A DNA stretch of 33,726 nt, taken from Gammaproteobacteria bacterium. GTDB taxonomy: Bacteria; Pseudomonadota; Gammaproteobacteria; Steroidobacterales; JABDKV01. This document shows positions 19,782 to 30,746 of the stretch, piece after piece. Within the stretch, counting starts at the first letter, position 1. The number at the start of each line of letters is the position of its first letter. Position numbers and translations under genes: made by a program. The stretch lies in contig JABDKV010000006.1 of the NCBI GenBank assembly GCA_013002045.1, positions 1-33,726 on the forward strand. The letters run 5' to 3'. Under the pieces are notes generated by a model. The model was not told the origin of the DNA. It did not search any database and saw only the letters and a list, made by a program, of their open reading frames with translations.

Positions 19782-20482
19782 TGGCTGGCTGTCAGGGAGA
19801 GGGTTGCTATGACCTTGTCTTCTTTGAGTTGCTGCATCATGACGGGCAGGTATTGCAGTTCGGGTGCACACCACATCAGTGTCGCGCGGCTCGAACCCTT
19901 GCGTTGCTTGCGCACCTTCAGGACCTGGAATTTACCCGCGGGCACCTCGATGGTCTCGCGGCCGAGCACGGTAAAGTCATAGGTTTTTAAATCGTGCCGG
20001 TCGATGACCGTATAGCTGGTTTCGTTGGCGCCCGCGGCAAGGTCCCGCATCAGGGCCAGTTGCATCAACTGGCGATCCAGCGGTTGCGGCTCGAGATCGA
20101 ATTCGCGGGACTCACCCTCGTAGGCGCTGCTGGCGTTACCAACCTCCCAATCGAACTCAACTACGTTGCCGTTCTTGTTGCGCCGCGTTCCGTCCTCGGA
20201 TTCGAATACCAGTGGCCGCAGTTCGCTGTCATCGGAGACGGCAAACACACTGCGGTCGACCACGTCACGCGGACGGGCGAGGCGGGCGATACCTTTGGCG
20301 CTGGTGCGGTTCTCGAATACGTAGTTGCCGCCGTCATTGTGGCTAAACTGGCTGACCAGTTTGCCACCCAGCCCGGAAAACTGAACATCGTAATGCGCGG
20401 TAAAAGGGTCGGGCAGGGCAGCGTGTGCTGCGATCAGCGGCAGCATCAACAGGATCGCCCACAAGACTCGCTTACCAATCAT
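19778..20482 (-). CDS. DUF3108 domain-containing periplasmic protein
   Basis: Signal peptide ([21 protein letters not shown]), then FTAHYDVQFSGLGGKLVSQF..., APELQYLPVMMQQLKEDKVIATLSL. Confidence 0.8.
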   Translation of the reverse strand: MIGKRVLWAILLMLPLIAAHAALPDPFTAHYDVQFSGLGGKLVSQFSHNDGGNYVFENRTSAKGIARLARPRDVVDRSVFAVSDDSELRPLVFESEDGTRRNKNGNVVEFDWEVGNASSAYEGESREFDLEPQPLDRQLMQLALMRDLAAGANETSYTVIDRHDLKTYDFTVLGRETIEVPAGKFQVLKVRKQRKGSSRATLMWCAPELQYLPVMMQQLKEDKVIATLSLTASQ

Positions 20483-21135
20483 ACGATCTCCTCTTCCTTC
20501 GGAAATACAACAGGTTCCGACAGTATTCTACCGTCAAGTGACACTTTGTCGCCCACACAATTCAGACGCCCCGATACAAACCACTGAGCGACTGCAGGAA
20601 ACAGCATGTGCTCGCGCGCCTGAACCCGGGCTGAAAGTGTCTGCTCAGTGTCATCGTCGGCAACAGCGACTTCGGCCTGGGCGACAACAGGGCCACCGTC
20701 CAGTTCTTCTGTGACGAAGTGAATACTGCAGCCATGACGCCTGTCACCGGCTTCGAGGACCCGGCGGTGGGTATGCAAGCCGCGATAGGCCGGCAACAGC
20801 GATGGGTGCACATTCAGCATCCGTCCCTCGAATTGACGCACCAGCCCGGCACCGAGAATGCGCATAAATCCGGCCAGCAGCACCAGTTCAGGTTCAAACT
20901 GCAGCATCGCCTCCTGCAGGGCCCGATCGTAAGACTCGCGGCTGTCGTACCCGCCGGCCCCCAGGACCGTGGTGGGTATGTCGGCGCGCTCAGCACGTTG
21001 CAGGCCAAAGGCCCGCGGCTGGTCGGACAGTACGCCGACCAGTTCCGCGTCGAGTCGGCCGGCGGCGATGGCATCAATAAATGACTGCAGGTTGGTGCCC
21101 CCGCCCGAGATGAGCACCAGGGCACGTGAGCTCAT
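20479..21135 (-). CDS. purN: Phosphoribosylglycinamide formyltransferase
   Basis: [71 protein letters not shown]. Confidence 0.96.
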   Translation of the reverse strand: MSSRALVLISGGGTNLQSFIDAIAAGRLDAELVGVLSDQPRAFGLQRAERADIPTTVLGAGGYDSRESYDRALQEAMLQFEPELVLLAGFMRILGAGLVRQFEGRMLNVHPSLLPAYRGLHTHRRVLEAGDRRHGCSIHFVTEELDGGPVVAQAEVAVADDDTEQTLSARVQAREHMLFPAVAQWFVSGRLNCVGDKVSLDGRILSEPVVFPKEEEIV

Positions 21136-22175
21136 GCGCTGGTCAACTCAACGGTGCCGTCGCCACGGGTAATCTCCCCCGCAATCCAGGCGTGTTCGCC
21201 GCTATCGGACAGCAAGTCGACAGTGCGCTCTGCTTCGTTTCCAGGAACGACCACAATCAGACCGACACCGCAGTTGAATGTGCGCCACATCTCCGCCGCT
21301 TCAATGTTGCCCGACGACTGTAACCAGTCGAATATCACCGGGCGTGTCCAGCTGGCCGTATCAATAACGGCATCACAGTTGTCCGGCAGCACTCGTGGCA
21401 GGTTTTCCGGCAATCCGCCACCGGTGATGTGAGCGATGGCGCGGACATCGACCGCATCGAGCAAAGCCTGTACCGCGCGTACATAGATTCGCGTCGGTTG
21501 CATGACAGTCTCGGCCAGTGTCCGGGTCCCGTCGATAGCCATATCGAGCGCCGCACCGCTATGTTCGATCACGCGCCGGATCAGCGAGTAGCCGTTTGAA
21601 TGCGGTCCCGAGGAAGCCAGCGCGATGATCTGGTCACCGGCGCTGACACGATCGCCACTGATAATTTTGTCGTGATCAACGACACCGACAGAGAATCCGG
21701 CCAGGTCATAGTCGTCACCGTGATACAGACCGGGCAACTCGGCTGTCTCACCACCGATCAATGCAGCGCCGGCCTGCTCGCATCCATCGGCAATACCGCG
21801 GATGACCGTTGCCGCCACATCGATATCGAGCCGACCGGTGGCGTAGTAATCGAGGAAGAACAATGGCTCGGCCCCGCATACAACCAGGTCATTGACGCAC
21901 ATCGCCACCAGGTCGACGCCAATGGTGTCGTGGATACCTGTAGCTAACGCCAGCTTCAGCTTGGTGCCCACGCCATCGGTGGCGCCGACCAGTACGGGCC
22001 GCTGGTAGCCGGATAAATCCGGCGCAAACAGCCCGCCGAACCCGCCGATATTGCCGAGGACTTCAGGGCGTCGGGTACGGGCGACTTCGGGCTTGATACG
22101 GTCTACCAGTGCATTACCAGCGTCGATATCGACGCCAGCGTCGCGATAGGTCAGGGATTTATTGCGGTCGGTCAT
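21132..22175 (-). CDS. purM: Phosphoribosylformylglycinamidine cyclo-ligase
   Basis: [22 protein letters not shown]...IGGFGGLF...[30 protein letters not shown]. Confidence 0.97.
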   Translation of the reverse strand: MTDRNKSLTYRDAGVDIDAGNALVDRIKPEVARTRRPEVLGNIGGFGGLFAPDLSGYQRPVLVGATDGVGTKLKLALATGIHDTIGVDLVAMCVNDLVVCGAEPLFFLDYYATGRLDIDVAATVIRGIADGCEQAGAALIGGETAELPGLYHGDDYDLAGFSVGVVDHDKIISGDRVSAGDQIIALASSGPHSNGYSLIRRVIEHSGAALDMAIDGTRTLAETVMQPTRIYVRAVQALLDAVDVRAIAHITGGGLPENLPRVLPDNCDAVIDTASWTRPVIFDWLQSSGNIEAAEMWRTFNCGVGLIVVVPGNEAERTVDLLSDSGEHAWIAGEITRGDGTVELTSA

Positions 22176-22268
22176 GGCTTGGAAGACACCACAGGTGGGG
22201 CGATCATGCTATTTTTAGCCGCGCCCGGCACGGTGTCGGGGTTTGAGATCGTTCCAGAAGTACAAGCG

Positions 22269-23303
22269 ATGCAGCAGATCATATCCCGACTCTGGCCGCA
22301 AATTGCAGTCTGCCTGGTATTGCTATGGCCGGCGCAGCCTGCGCTGGCGGTGGTGGTGCCGGATTTATACAGCGCCACGGCCACCGCAATCGATCGCTCC
22401 CAGGAGGAGCGTGTCGAGGCCTTTCGAAATGCGCTGGCCACGGTCCTGGTCAAGGTTTCTGGTGATCGCCAGGTCACCAGCAACCCCGCCACCGTTGATT
22501 TGCTCGACAACGCGCAGGGCTACCTGCAGCAATACCGCTATACCGAATCCGGCGATATCTGGGCGGCTTTCGATGGTGAGTCGCTGGAGCGGGCGATGCG
22601 CAATATCGGCCTGCCGGTTTGGGGTCGTGACCGGCCGGCAGTGTTGTTGTGGCTGGCCGTCGACTGGGGCGGTGGACGGCGCGGAATCGTCACAGCCGAC
22701 CAGGATACGCAGCTGCGTGCGTCTATTCAGCGTGTCGCCGACAGTCGTGGGATGCCCATCGTGTTTCCGTTGTTCGACAGTGAGGATCGCGACCTGATGT
22801 CGTTCAGTGATTTGTGGGGCGGCTTCTCGGAGAAGATTGATGCGGCCTCTGCCCGTTATGCGCCCGGTGCCGTCCTGGTCGGTCGCGCCAGTCGCGGTTC
22901 AGGCTCGCGACTGTTCGTGCGCTGGCAACTCGACTTCGGTGGCATACGTGAAAGCTGGGAGGGCGGACTGTCGCCGGGACTGCACCAGGCCGCCAGCCTG
23001 CTGGCGCAGCGATTTGCCACCCGCGCCGGCAGCAGCTCGGCCAGCACGGTGCTGGCGGTTTCCGGTATCGACTCTTTCGCTGATTACGCTGAAGTTTCTG
23101 CGTACCTGGAAAAGCTATCTGTCGTCAGTGCCATCTCGGTGCAGCAGGTTGCGGCGGATACGGTGCTTTTTGGCGTGCAGTTGCAGGGCGATCCGGCGCA
23201 GCTGTTTCGCATCCTCGATCTCAACGCAACCGTCGTGCCTTACGAGCCCGAACTGGATTCCCGCCTCGCTGACGGTGCGGTTTATTATCGTTTTGCCCGG
23301 TGA
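22269..23303 (+). CDS. DUF2066 domain-containing protein
   Basis: Signal peptide from the internal Met (MQQIISRLWPQIAVCLVLLWPAQPALA); DLYSATATAIDRSQEERVEAFRNALATVLVKVSGDRQV; located between purM and perM/hda. Confidence 0.8.
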   Translation: MQQIISRLWPQIAVCLVLLWPAQPALAVVVPDLYSATATAIDRSQEERVEAFRNALATVLVKVSGDRQVTSNPATVDLLDNAQGYLQQYRYTESGDIWAAFDGESLERAMRNIGLPVWGRDRPAVLLWLAVDWGGGRRGIVTADQDTQLRASIQRVADSRGMPIVFPLFDSEDRDLMSFSDLWGGFSEKIDAASARYAPGAVLVGRASRGSGSRLFVRWQLDFGGIRESWEGGLSPGLHQAASLLAQRFATRAGSSSASTVLAVSGIDSFADYAEVSAYLEKLSVVSAISVQQVAADTVLFGVQLQGDPAQLFRILDLNATVVPYEPELDSRLADGAVYYRFAR

Positions 23304-23854
23304 ACCTGCGACAGATACCCAATACGCTCTGTGTTTTCCGTATCGTGCTGGTGGCGCCGATCCTGTGGTCGATCACCGGCGGGCAATACGAAATTGCGTT
23401 GTTGCTGTTCATCGTCGCCGGTGGCACCGATGCACTCGACGGCTTTCTGGCCCGTCAGTTCGACTGGCACACCGAGTTGGGTGGCTTCCTCGACCCGATC
23501 GCCGACAAGTTGCTCATGGTTTTTGTCATGGTGTGGCTGGCACTCGAACAGCTGGTGCCGTTGTGGCTTGCTCTAATCCTGATCAGCAGAGATATCATTA
23601 TTGTCAGTGGTGCACTCGCGTATCGCCTCCTGATCGGCCCCTTCGCTGGTAGCGCTTCGGGCGCGAGCAAGGTCAATACCGCAATGCAACTGTTGTTCGT
23701 CACGGCTATCCTTGCGCAGGCTGCCTATACACTGTTACCCGAGGTCGTAATCGCAGTCATGGGTAGCCTGGTCTTTGTCACTGCGATCGTCAGCGGTCTT
23801 AGTTACATACGGGACTGGACACGGCTGGCACTACAGGCGAGGAATTCCGCATGA
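23300..23854 (+). CDS. CDP-alcohol phosphatidyltransferase family protein
   Basis: CDP-OH motif DALDGFLARQFDWHTELGGFLDPIADK; multipass membrane protein; GTG start in a 4-bp overlap. Confidence 0.88.
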   Translation: MNLRQIPNTLCVFRIVLVAPILWSITGGQYEIALLLFIVAGGTDALDGFLARQFDWHTELGGFLDPIADKLLMVFVMVWLALEQLVPLWLALILISRDIIIVSGALAYRLLIGPFAGSASGASKVNTAMQLLFVTAILAQAAYTLLPEVVIAVMGSLVFVTAIVSGLSYIRDWTRLALQARNSA

Positions 23855-24909
23855 TTGCCCAGGACAGACTTACAAACCTGCTTATCCTGCTGGCAGTCGG
23901 CTGGCTACTGTCGTTATTGGGGCCCATCCTGACCCCGTTCGTGGCGGCGTTCCTGATTGCCTACATCGGCGACCCGATGGTCGACGCGCTGGAACGGCTG
24001 AAGATGTCGCGCACCTTCGCCGTAGTTGTGCTGGTCATACTGGCCGGGATCGTGTTCGCCTTGCTCGGCATATTGATCGCGCCGTTGGTAACGGCACAGG
24101 TCCAGGCACTGGTTGAACGGCTGCCAACTTACGTGCAGTGGGTCGAAAACCAGATATTGCCGATGGTAATCGAGTACACCGGTATCACGCTCGAGGATGG
24201 CCGACTGGGTCTGGGCCCATTTCTGTCTGAATACGGAACCTCTGCGGCCAACTGGGCGGGAGAAGCGCTGGGGCGTGTCACGCGTTCGGGTGCGGCCCTG
24301 ATGTCGCTACTACTGAACCTCGCGCTGCTGCCCGTTATTACCTTTTACCTGCTACGTGACTGGGATCGGATGATTGCAGCGATCGGCGAACTGTTGCCGC
24401 TGCGTTATCGCGACAAGATCATCGCCATAGCACGCGAGGCGGACCTGGCCCTTGGCGGTTTCCTGCGCGGACAACTACTGGTCATGCTGGTGCTGTCGTT
24501 TATTTACTCGGTCGGCCTGTACCTGGTCGGTATCGACTTTGCCCTGGCGATCGGCGTGATTTCGGGCATTGTCAGTTTTGTTCCTTATCTCGGTCTGGTG
24601 ATTGGGATTATCCTTGCTGGACTCGCCGCTGTAGCGCAGGCGCAAAGCATGGTGGCTCTGGTAGGCGTAGTCGTTGTCTTTGTCGTGGCACAACTGGTCG
24701 AGGCGATGTTGCTGACACCGAAGCTGGTTGGCGACCGTATCGGTCTGCACCCGGTACTGGTGATTTTTGCCGTCATGGCGGGTGGCCAGTTGTTCGGCTT
24801 TTTCGGGGTGCTGCTTGCGTTACCACTCGCCGCAGTCGTATCAGTGATCGTCCGCTTTGCTTACCAGCATTATTTCAGTGAGCCACCCGCAGCGGCGCAA
24901 GAACCCTGA
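23851..24909 (+). CDS. AI-2E family transporter / PerM-like permease
   Basis: Multipass membrane protein with FVAAFLIAYIGDPMVDALERLKMSRTFAVVVL and a C-terminal LVGDRIGLHPVLVIFAVMAGGQLFGFFGVLLALPLAAV. Confidence 0.92.
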   Translation: MIAQDRLTNLLILLAVGWLLSLLGPILTPFVAAFLIAYIGDPMVDALERLKMSRTFAVVVLVILAGIVFALLGILIAPLVTAQVQALVERLPTYVQWVENQILPMVIEYTGITLEDGRLGLGPFLSEYGTSAANWAGEALGRVTRSGAALMSLLLNLALLPVITFYLLRDWDRMIAAIGELLPLRYRDKIIAIAREADLALGGFLRGQLLVMLVLSFIYSVGLYLVGIDFALAIGVISGIVSFVPYLGLVIGIILAGLAAVAQAQSMVALVGVVVVFVVAQLVEAMLLTPKLVGDRIGLHPVLVIFAVMAGGQLFGFFGVLLALPLAAVVSVIVRFAYQHYFSEPPAAAQEP

Positions 24910-24913
24910 ACCG

Positions 24914-25630
24914 ATGCGCCAGTTAACACTCGATGTGCAGTTGCCCGACCTGGCAACCTTTGGCAATTTTGTCAGCGGCGACAACGCCGAAGTCGTCGAC
25001 GCCGTTCGGCGTCACGCCGAGAGCCGTCCCGACCCGGTGCTGTGGCTACGTGGACCGGCTGACGTAGGAAAAAGTCACCTGTTGGCTGCCGCTTGCAACC
25101 TGTTGCGTGCCGCCGGTGGCAAAGTGGCTTTTTTGTCCGGGGCCGGGGCAGCCCAGGCCACACCGGCGGCGACCGATGGCTGGTCGTCGCTGCACCTGGT
25201 GGCCATCGATAACATCGATGCCATCGCCGGGCATCGCGAATGGGAAAAAACGCTGTTCGCAGTATTCAATCAATTGCGTGATGCGCATGGCGCAATGTTG
25301 GTCGCCTCACGCAGCGGCCCACGCGATGTCGAGTTTGCGTTACCGGATCTGGCTTCGAGGCTGGCCTCGGGACCGGTTTATCAGTTGCGTCCAATCAGCG
25401 ACGGCGACCGTTTGGCGGCCCTGCGTGCACGGGCGCAACAGCGCGGTTTCGAACTGCCTGAAGAGACCGGTCGATTCCTGATGTACCGCGTGCCGCGCGA
25501 CCTGAGTTCACTGTTCGATTTGCTCGATCATCTCGATGTCGCCGCACTCCGCGCGCAGCGCCGGCTGACTATCCCGTTCGTGCGGCAGATACTGCAAAGC
25601 CGTCAGGGGTCAGAGGATCTCGAGAACTGA
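24914..25630 (+). CDS. hda: DnaA regulatory inactivator Hda
   Basis: MRQLTLDVQLPDLATFGNFVSGDNAEVVDAV...LWLRGPADVGKSHLLAAACN; DnaA-like AAA+ without a DNA-binding domain. Confidence 0.9.
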   Translation: MRQLTLDVQLPDLATFGNFVSGDNAEVVDAVRRHAESRPDPVLWLRGPADVGKSHLLAAACNLLRAAGGKVAFLSGAGAAQATPAATDGWSSLHLVAIDNIDAIAGHREWEKTLFAVFNQLRDAHGAMLVASRSGPRDVEFALPDLASRLASGPVYQLRPISDGDRLAALRARAQQRGFELPEETGRFLMYRVPRDLSSLFDLLDHLDVAALRAQRRLTIPFVRQILQSRQGSEDLEN

Positions 25631-25957
25631 CTCCGGTGGACGGCCGATACGCGCCTGACCTTCGGCTATGACGATGGGTCGCTCGATCAGTATCGGGTTC
25701 TCGTGCATGGCACGCACCAGTTGGTCTTCGCTGAGGGAGGGATCATCGAGCTCGAGCTCGGTGTAGACGGCTTCGCCTTTGCGCATCAGCTCACGCGGCG
25801 CAAAGCCGAGCAACGAGAGCAACTCGCGAATCGTCTCTTCACTCGGCGGGTCGTCGAGGTAGCGAACGATCTCGGGCGGGTGGCCGCGATCCTCGAGCAA
25901 TTGCAGCGTCGCCCGTGACTTGGAGCAGCGTGGGTTGTGGAACAACATGATATCCAT
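25610..25957 (-). CDS. arsC: ArsC family (arsenate reductase, glutaredoxin-type)
   Basis: MDIMLFHNPRCSKSRATLQLLEDRG...NPILIERPIVI; start at internal Met. Confidence 0.9.
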   Translation of the reverse strand: MDIMLFHNPRCSKSRATLQLLEDRGHPPEIVRYLDDPPSEETIRELLSLLGFAPRELMRKGEAVYTELELDDPSLSEDQLVRAMHENPILIERPIVIAEGQARIGRPPESVLEIL

Positions 25958-26074
25958 GGCGATATTGTCGAACGCCACAGGTCCTATTACCAGCCCGCCG
26001 CCGCCAGCTTGACGAGTTAAAGCCCCCTTGATACGTTGATTTTCTAACTAAAACCGGGGTTTAAGCTTCCCGCA

Positions 26075-26365
26075 ATGTCCGCGTCGCGCGTTTCTCCACT
26101 TTTTGTCCTGCTGCTGCTGCTGGTCGGTGCCTGTGTTTCCGCACCGGTGCAGGAGATGAGTAATGCACGCCAGGCTATCGCGGCCGCTGAGGAGGCAGGC
26201 GCCAACGAGCATGCACCCGGTGATCTCGCTGCAGCACAACGGCTGCTAGACACAGCGCAAACCCGCCTGGCGGACAAGCGTTTTCGGGAAGCACGGCGGG
26301 CTGCCGTGGCCGCCAAGACTCGTGCGATCGCCGCACTGAAGGCGACGGGTGATCCGCAACAGTAA
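26075..26365 (+). CDS. Small lipoprotein, DUF4398-like
   Basis: Lipobox LLVGAC; Ala-rich helical [33 protein letters not shown]. Confidence 0.75.
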   Translation: MSASRVSPLFVLLLLLVGACVSAPVQEMSNARQAIAAAEEAGANEHAPGDLAAAQRLLDTAQTRLADKRFREARRAAVAAKTRAIAALKATGDPQQ

Positions 26366-26637
26366 TGGCGTCTTGTAGTCGATTCCTGGTCTCGGGCCGG
26401 GTCCAGGGCGTGTTTTTCCGCGCATCGACGGCCCGCCAGGCCAAAGCGCTGGGCCTGACAGGCTATGCGCACAATCTCGATGATGGCCGCGTTGAAGTTC
26501 TCGCGTGCGGCAGCGCAGAAGCAATTGACGAACTCGGTCGCTGGTTGTGGCAAGGGCCACCGGCGAGCGATGTGGACGATGTCAGTCGCAGCGAGGCAAA
26601 AGACGTAACCCCGCCTCCGGTATTCAGTACCGGTTAG
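26365..26637 (+). CDS. acyP: Acylphosphatase
   Basis: [43 protein letters not shown]. Confidence 0.92.
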   Translation: MASCSRFLVSGRVQGVFFRASTARQAKALGLTGYAHNLDDGRVEVLACGSAEAIDELGRWLWQGPPASDVDDVSRSEAKDVTPPPVFSTG

Positions 26638-26643
26638 TCAGTT

Positions 26644-28275
26644 TCAGGCACGGGTGTTGACCATGACACCCGAATCACTACCGCCAAACTGGGCCTGGTA
26701 GGCACCGATAGCACCTCGGATGCTACTGGAGAAACCCGCCAGGCCGAGTCCAAAACTGGTTGCATTGCGGCGCGCATATTGCGTCAGTTCCCGACGATCG
26801 ACATCGATCATGTTGCGCCGCAACGGCGCGTCCAGGGCAAAGCTGAGACCCAATGCCGTGCTGCCTTCCGGTGCCTCGTTACGGAATGCCGCCAGCAGAC
26901 TGCCCCGCAGCTTCGCTAACGATGGCGAAGCGCTGTTGTCATTGGTTAAAGGATCGAAGATCTCATTCAGGTACCTGACTGAGCGTTCCAGCTTGTTGGC
27001 GATATCGTAGGTACGCTGGCGCGGCGCACCGGTGCGGATTTTGGCCTCATATTTTTTCTCGACAATATTTAGCGCGTCGAACAAACCGGTACCGTCGTCA
27101 TCGAGGGTCAGTGGCATCCCTTCGATATCGGCCTTGATCGAGACCTTCTGTTCGCTTACCAGCGTAGCCGTTACACCGATGTCGGCGTCGTTAATGCGCT
27201 GAATGATGTCGGTGAGTGAATCGCTGGCAACATCGAACGCGATGTTGTTGCTGTTAATGCGCAGGTTGCCGCTGGTTACGGCGCTAAATCGGTTGGTACT
27301 ACTGAGTACGGCGTCGGCCTCACGGTCCTGGCCCAGGACCGCCGACCCGGTCAGCTTGGACGCGCTGACAAATCCCGAGGTATCGTTTTCGATAACGATA
27401 TCTGTTGAGCCCACCTGGTTGTTTGTCAGTTTGACGCGTTCACTGGCCTGGTCGAATACGGCCGTGACATTGGCAGATGAAGAGTTGATCTTCTGCAACA
27501 CGGAGTTGATCGTATCGTCGTCAGCAACGGCGATGACAGCACCATTGATCTCAAATGTTCCGGCACTGACTGACTCGCCCGGGTCGAAGTTTGGGCGATC
27601 GTTGCGGGTGCCGTTGAACGGGTTGTCCGGGCTGACACTGCTTGGCGTGGTGTCGGAGATGTCGAGGAAGAACTCGTCGTTCTTAATCAAAGTCCCCGGG
27701 CCCAGCGTAAATTGGATGCCCCACTTGACGCTGTAAACTCTGTCTTCGGCATGCCAGGGCTGGACCTTGATGGTTCGAATCTTGTCTTCGTTCTCGTCAT
27801 AGACCTTGATGTCGATACGGGACTCGCCATGAACGCCGGTTCTCGTCACCAGAAAACGCAGCTGCTGCTCGCCGCCGTCGCCGTTGTAGGTGCCGGAAAG
27901 TTCGGGGAGGGCTGTGCTCAAACCACTGCCCGTGAAGGTCGGGCCAAACGGTGTGTAGGAGGTGCTGACCGTATTGATTTCTTCGGTCGAGTCCATGGTG
28001 GTCGTAGTGCCAATGGTATTAAGGCCCATGGCCGCTGTCGAAAATGCCCTGGCTTTACCGATGCTGGTGCTGACATTGCTTCGTGCCAGCAACTCATCTA
28101 TGTCAGCCAACGTCGCCTGCACCTGGTGAATACGGCGATCATTGAGATTGCGTTGTGTTATGTCTTGCTGCGATGCGTTCGCCAGAGAGAAGTTGCTGTT
28201 GCTGGCGGTTTCGTTGTTCGACGGGTTAACCCGGACAAAGCGAAACAGATTGGTAAGGTTGAAGTTGACTTGCAT
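26644..28275 (-). CDS. Protein with flagellin-IN / FliD-like repeats, otherwise unknown
   Basis: Two hook-IN-like units (GTFEINGAVIAVADDDTINSVLQKINSSSANVTAVFD... and GNLRINSNNIAFDVASDSLTDIIQRINDADIGVTATLV...); start at internal Met MQVNFNLTNLF. Confidence 0.65.
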   Translation of the reverse strand: MQVNFNLTNLFRFVRVNPSNNETASNSNFSLANASQQDITQRNLNDRRIHQVQATLADIDELLARSNVSTSIGKARAFSTAAMGLNTIGTTTTMDSTEEINTVSTSYTPFGPTFTGSGLSTALPELSGTYNGDGGEQQLRFLVTRTGVHGESRIDIKVYDENEDKIRTIKVQPWHAEDRVYSVKWGIQFTLGPGTLIKNDEFFLDISDTTPSSVSPDNPFNGTRNDRPNFDPGESVSAGTFEINGAVIAVADDDTINSVLQKINSSSANVTAVFDQASERVKLTNNQVGSTDIVIENDTSGFVSASKLTGSAVLGQDREADAVLSSTNRFSAVTSGNLRINSNNIAFDVASDSLTDIIQRINDADIGVTATLVSEQKVSIKADIEGMPLTLDDDGTGLFDALNIVEKKYEAKIRTGAPRQRTYDIANKLERSVRYLNEIFDPLTNDNSASPSLAKLRGSLLAAFRNEAPEGSTALGLSFALDAPLRRNMIDVDRRELTQYARRNATSFGLGLAGFSSSIRGAIGAYQAQFGGSDSGVMVNTRA

Positions 28276-28370
28276 TGCATCGTTCCCTGATGACAGCAAC
28301 ACAATGCAACATTCGTACGATGCGTGCGTACGAGTGTGTCACGTAAATTAACGTGAACGCTTGACTTAAC

Positions 28371-28922
28371 TCAGCTCTTGTACCACTTGCGTTGTAAACG
28401 CGTAAGAACCTTGTCGGAATAGATACGGCGACCGACACTACCGTTGTAACGCGCTAGTGCCTTGACCAGATCACCTTTCTCGCGGTCGAGATAGTGACGC
28501 AGGATCGTGCAACCCATGCGCAGGTTGGTATTTATGTGAAACAGGTTGTCATCGGGCCGACCGATTTCATCGAGCCAGAATGGCATGACCTGCATCAGGC
28601 CGCGTGCACCGGCGTAAGAGATGGCAAAACGATCAAAATTGCTTTCGATATCGATTACGGCCAGCACCAGTTCCGGCTCCAGCCGGGCGCGCTGTGCTTC
28701 GCGGTGAACCTGCCGCAGGATATCGAGGCGCTCTTCGGCATCGGGTACCTGCCGGGCCAACCGCCCTGACATGTCGACCAGCCATACTTCGGCTTCGAAG
28801 CGGTCCTGGAAACTGTCGGCTTCGGAGGCGGCGGCGACAAGTCGCTGGCGTAGCTCGGGATCAGGTTCGGCGCCAAGCAGACCCGGCAAAAGGAACAACA
28901 GGATAAAGCTCGCTCGCAACAT
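28371..28922 (-). CDS. Lytic transglycosylase domain-containing protein (SLT family)
   Basis: Signal peptide; VLAVIDIESNFDRFAISYAGARGLMQVMPFW...NLRMGCTILRHYLD...ALARYNGS. Confidence 0.92.
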   Translation of the reverse strand: MLRASFILLFLLPGLLGAEPDPELRQRLVAAASEADSFQDRFEAEVWLVDMSGRLARQVPDAEERLDILRQVHREAQRARLEPELVLAVIDIESNFDRFAISYAGARGLMQVMPFWLDEIGRPDDNLFHINTNLRMGCTILRHYLDREKGDLVKALARYNGSVGRRIYSDKVLTRLQRKWYKS

Positions 28923-28927
28923 TCTAG

Positions 28928-30640
28928 TCAGCCTGCGAGTTTGCGCTCGAGATAGTTGTCGAGTTCATCGGGGGCAATGTTCTCATTGTCGCTGTCACGA
29001 CGGCCACGTACTTCGAGCGTGCCATTCTTGATGCCACGATCACCGATGACGACTCGCACGGGAATACCGAGTAACTCGCAATCAGCGAACTTGACGCCCG
29101 GCCTGACGTCGCGATCGTCGAGCATCACTTCGTAGCCGTTGTCCGCGAGTCGGGCATAGAGTTGCTCCGACTTCTCGCGTACGGCATCCGACTTGGCCTG
29201 GTTTAGCGGAATAATCATAATCTGATACGGGGCAATAGCCTGTGGCCAGATAATACCGGCACTATCGTGATTCTGTTCAATCGCCGCTGCTGCGATCCGT
29301 GTCACACCTATGCCATAACAACCCATCGGCATCGCGATTGAGGCGCCCGAATCGTCAAGAACCGTGGCGCCGAGCGCCGCGCTGTACTTGGTCCCGAGCT
29401 TGAAGATGTGGCCGACCTCGATTCCACGCGCGATCGACAGCGTGCCGTGACCGTCCGGTGCCGGCTCGCCGGCGAGGACGTTGCGAATGTCGACACTCTG
29501 CGGGCGAGGCAGATCCCGTTCCCAGTTGACATTGACGAGGTGGAAGCCGTCTTCGTTGGCGCCGCAGGCAAAGTCGGCCAGTGCGGCAGCAGCGTGGTCC
29601 ACATAGACCGGTCCGGACAGGCCCACCGGTCCAACGGATCCGGGAGCGGCCCCGGTGGCCGACTGGACCTGCTTTGGGCCGGCCATCCGCAGTGGCTCCG
29701 CCACACCGGGCAGCTTTACGGTTTTGACCGCATTTAGTTCGTGATCGCCACGCAATACCAGGGCAACAGGAGGACCCTCGTCGGCGGCGCAGACAAACAG
29801 GGTTTTTACACACTGCCTGGGTGCGAGGCCGAGCGATTCGCTGACGGCAGCTATCGATTCCGCGCCCGGGGTTGCGACCTTTTCCATGGCAGCGCCCGAA
29901 CCTGTCTGCACTTGTGCCGGGGGCGCGGCCGGGGCCAGCTCGACGTTGGCGGCGTAGTCACCGTCGTCGGCAAATGCGATGGCATCTTCGCCTGAATCCG
30001 CCAGCACATGAAACTCGTGCGACACCGCGCCACCGATAGCACCGCTGTCGGCTTCGACCGCACGAAAACGCAAACCGGTGCGTTCGAAGATCCGCGTGTA
30101 TGCGTCGTACATGACCTGGTAGGTCTGGTCGAGTGAGGGCTCGTCGATATGGAATGAGTAAGCATCCTTCATGATGAACTCGCGCGAGCGCATGACACCG
30201 AAGCGCGGCCGAATCTCGTCGCGAAACTTGGTTTGTACCTGGTAGAAAGTCACCGGTAGTTGCTTGTAGCTGCGCAGCTCGCGTCGGGCGATATCGGTAA
30301 TGACCTCTTCGTGGGTCGGGCCATAACAGAAGTCACGCTTGTGTCGATCGGTGAAGCGCAGCAGTTCCGGGCCGTAGAGATCCCAGCGCCCGCTTTGGTG
30401 CCACAACGCGCCCGGCTGCACACTGGGCAACAGCAGTTCCAACGCACCGGTTCGGTCCATCTCCTCGCGCACAATGGTCTCGATCTTGCGCACCACGCGC
30501 AGACCCAGTGGCAGCCACGAATAGATCCCGGCAGCCAGCTTGCGAATCATGCCTGCTCGCAACATCAGCTGGTGGCTGATTACCTCGGCATCGGCCGGGG
30601 CTTCTTTCTGCGTTGCGATTGGCAATGACGACAGTCGCAT
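28928..30640 (-). CDS. proS: Proline-tRNA ligase
   Basis: [38 protein letters not shown]..., YbaK-like editing insertion, anticodon-binding domain. Confidence 0.97.
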   Translation of the reverse strand: MRLSSLPIATQKEAPADAEVISHQLMLRAGMIRKLAAGIYSWLPLGLRVVRKIETIVREEMDRTGALELLLPSVQPGALWHQSGRWDLYGPELLRFTDRHKRDFCYGPTHEEVITDIARRELRSYKQLPVTFYQVQTKFRDEIRPRFGVMRSREFIMKDAYSFHIDEPSLDQTYQVMYDAYTRIFERTGLRFRAVEADSGAIGGAVSHEFHVLADSGEDAIAFADDGDYAANVELAPAAPPAQVQTGSGAAMEKVATPGAESIAAVSESLGLAPRQCVKTLFVCAADEGPPVALVLRGDHELNAVKTVKLPGVAEPLRMAGPKQVQSATGAAPGSVGPVGLSGPVYVDHAAAALADFACGANEDGFHLVNVNWERDLPRPQSVDIRNVLAGEPAPDGHGTLSIARGIEVGHIFKLGTKYSAALGATVLDDSGASIAMPMGCYGIGVTRIAAAAIEQNHDSAGIIWPQAIAPYQIMIIPLNQAKSDAVREKSEQLYARLADNGYEVMLDDRDVRPGVKFADCELLGIPVRVVIGDRGIKNGTLEVRGRRDSDNENIAPDELDNYLERKLAG

Positions 30641-30746
30641 GAGTGACTCCTGCAAATTCCAGGCTTCGGATTGTATAGAAAACGACCGTCACAGGTCGTT
30701 GATTTTCGTTTCCGCCACGGTTAGCGTGAACTCTTCCCGGTCTGGC

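Noticed and set aside
22807-23652. 281-aa ORF overlapping DUF2066 and the CDP-alcohol phosphatidyltransferase
   Set aside because: Out-of-frame, Arg/Cys/Pro-rich product typical of a shadow ORF in GC-rich DNA.
25610-25630. 21-bp convergent overlap of hda and arsC
   Set aside because: Real overlap but ordinary in compact genomes; not by itself evidence of regulation.
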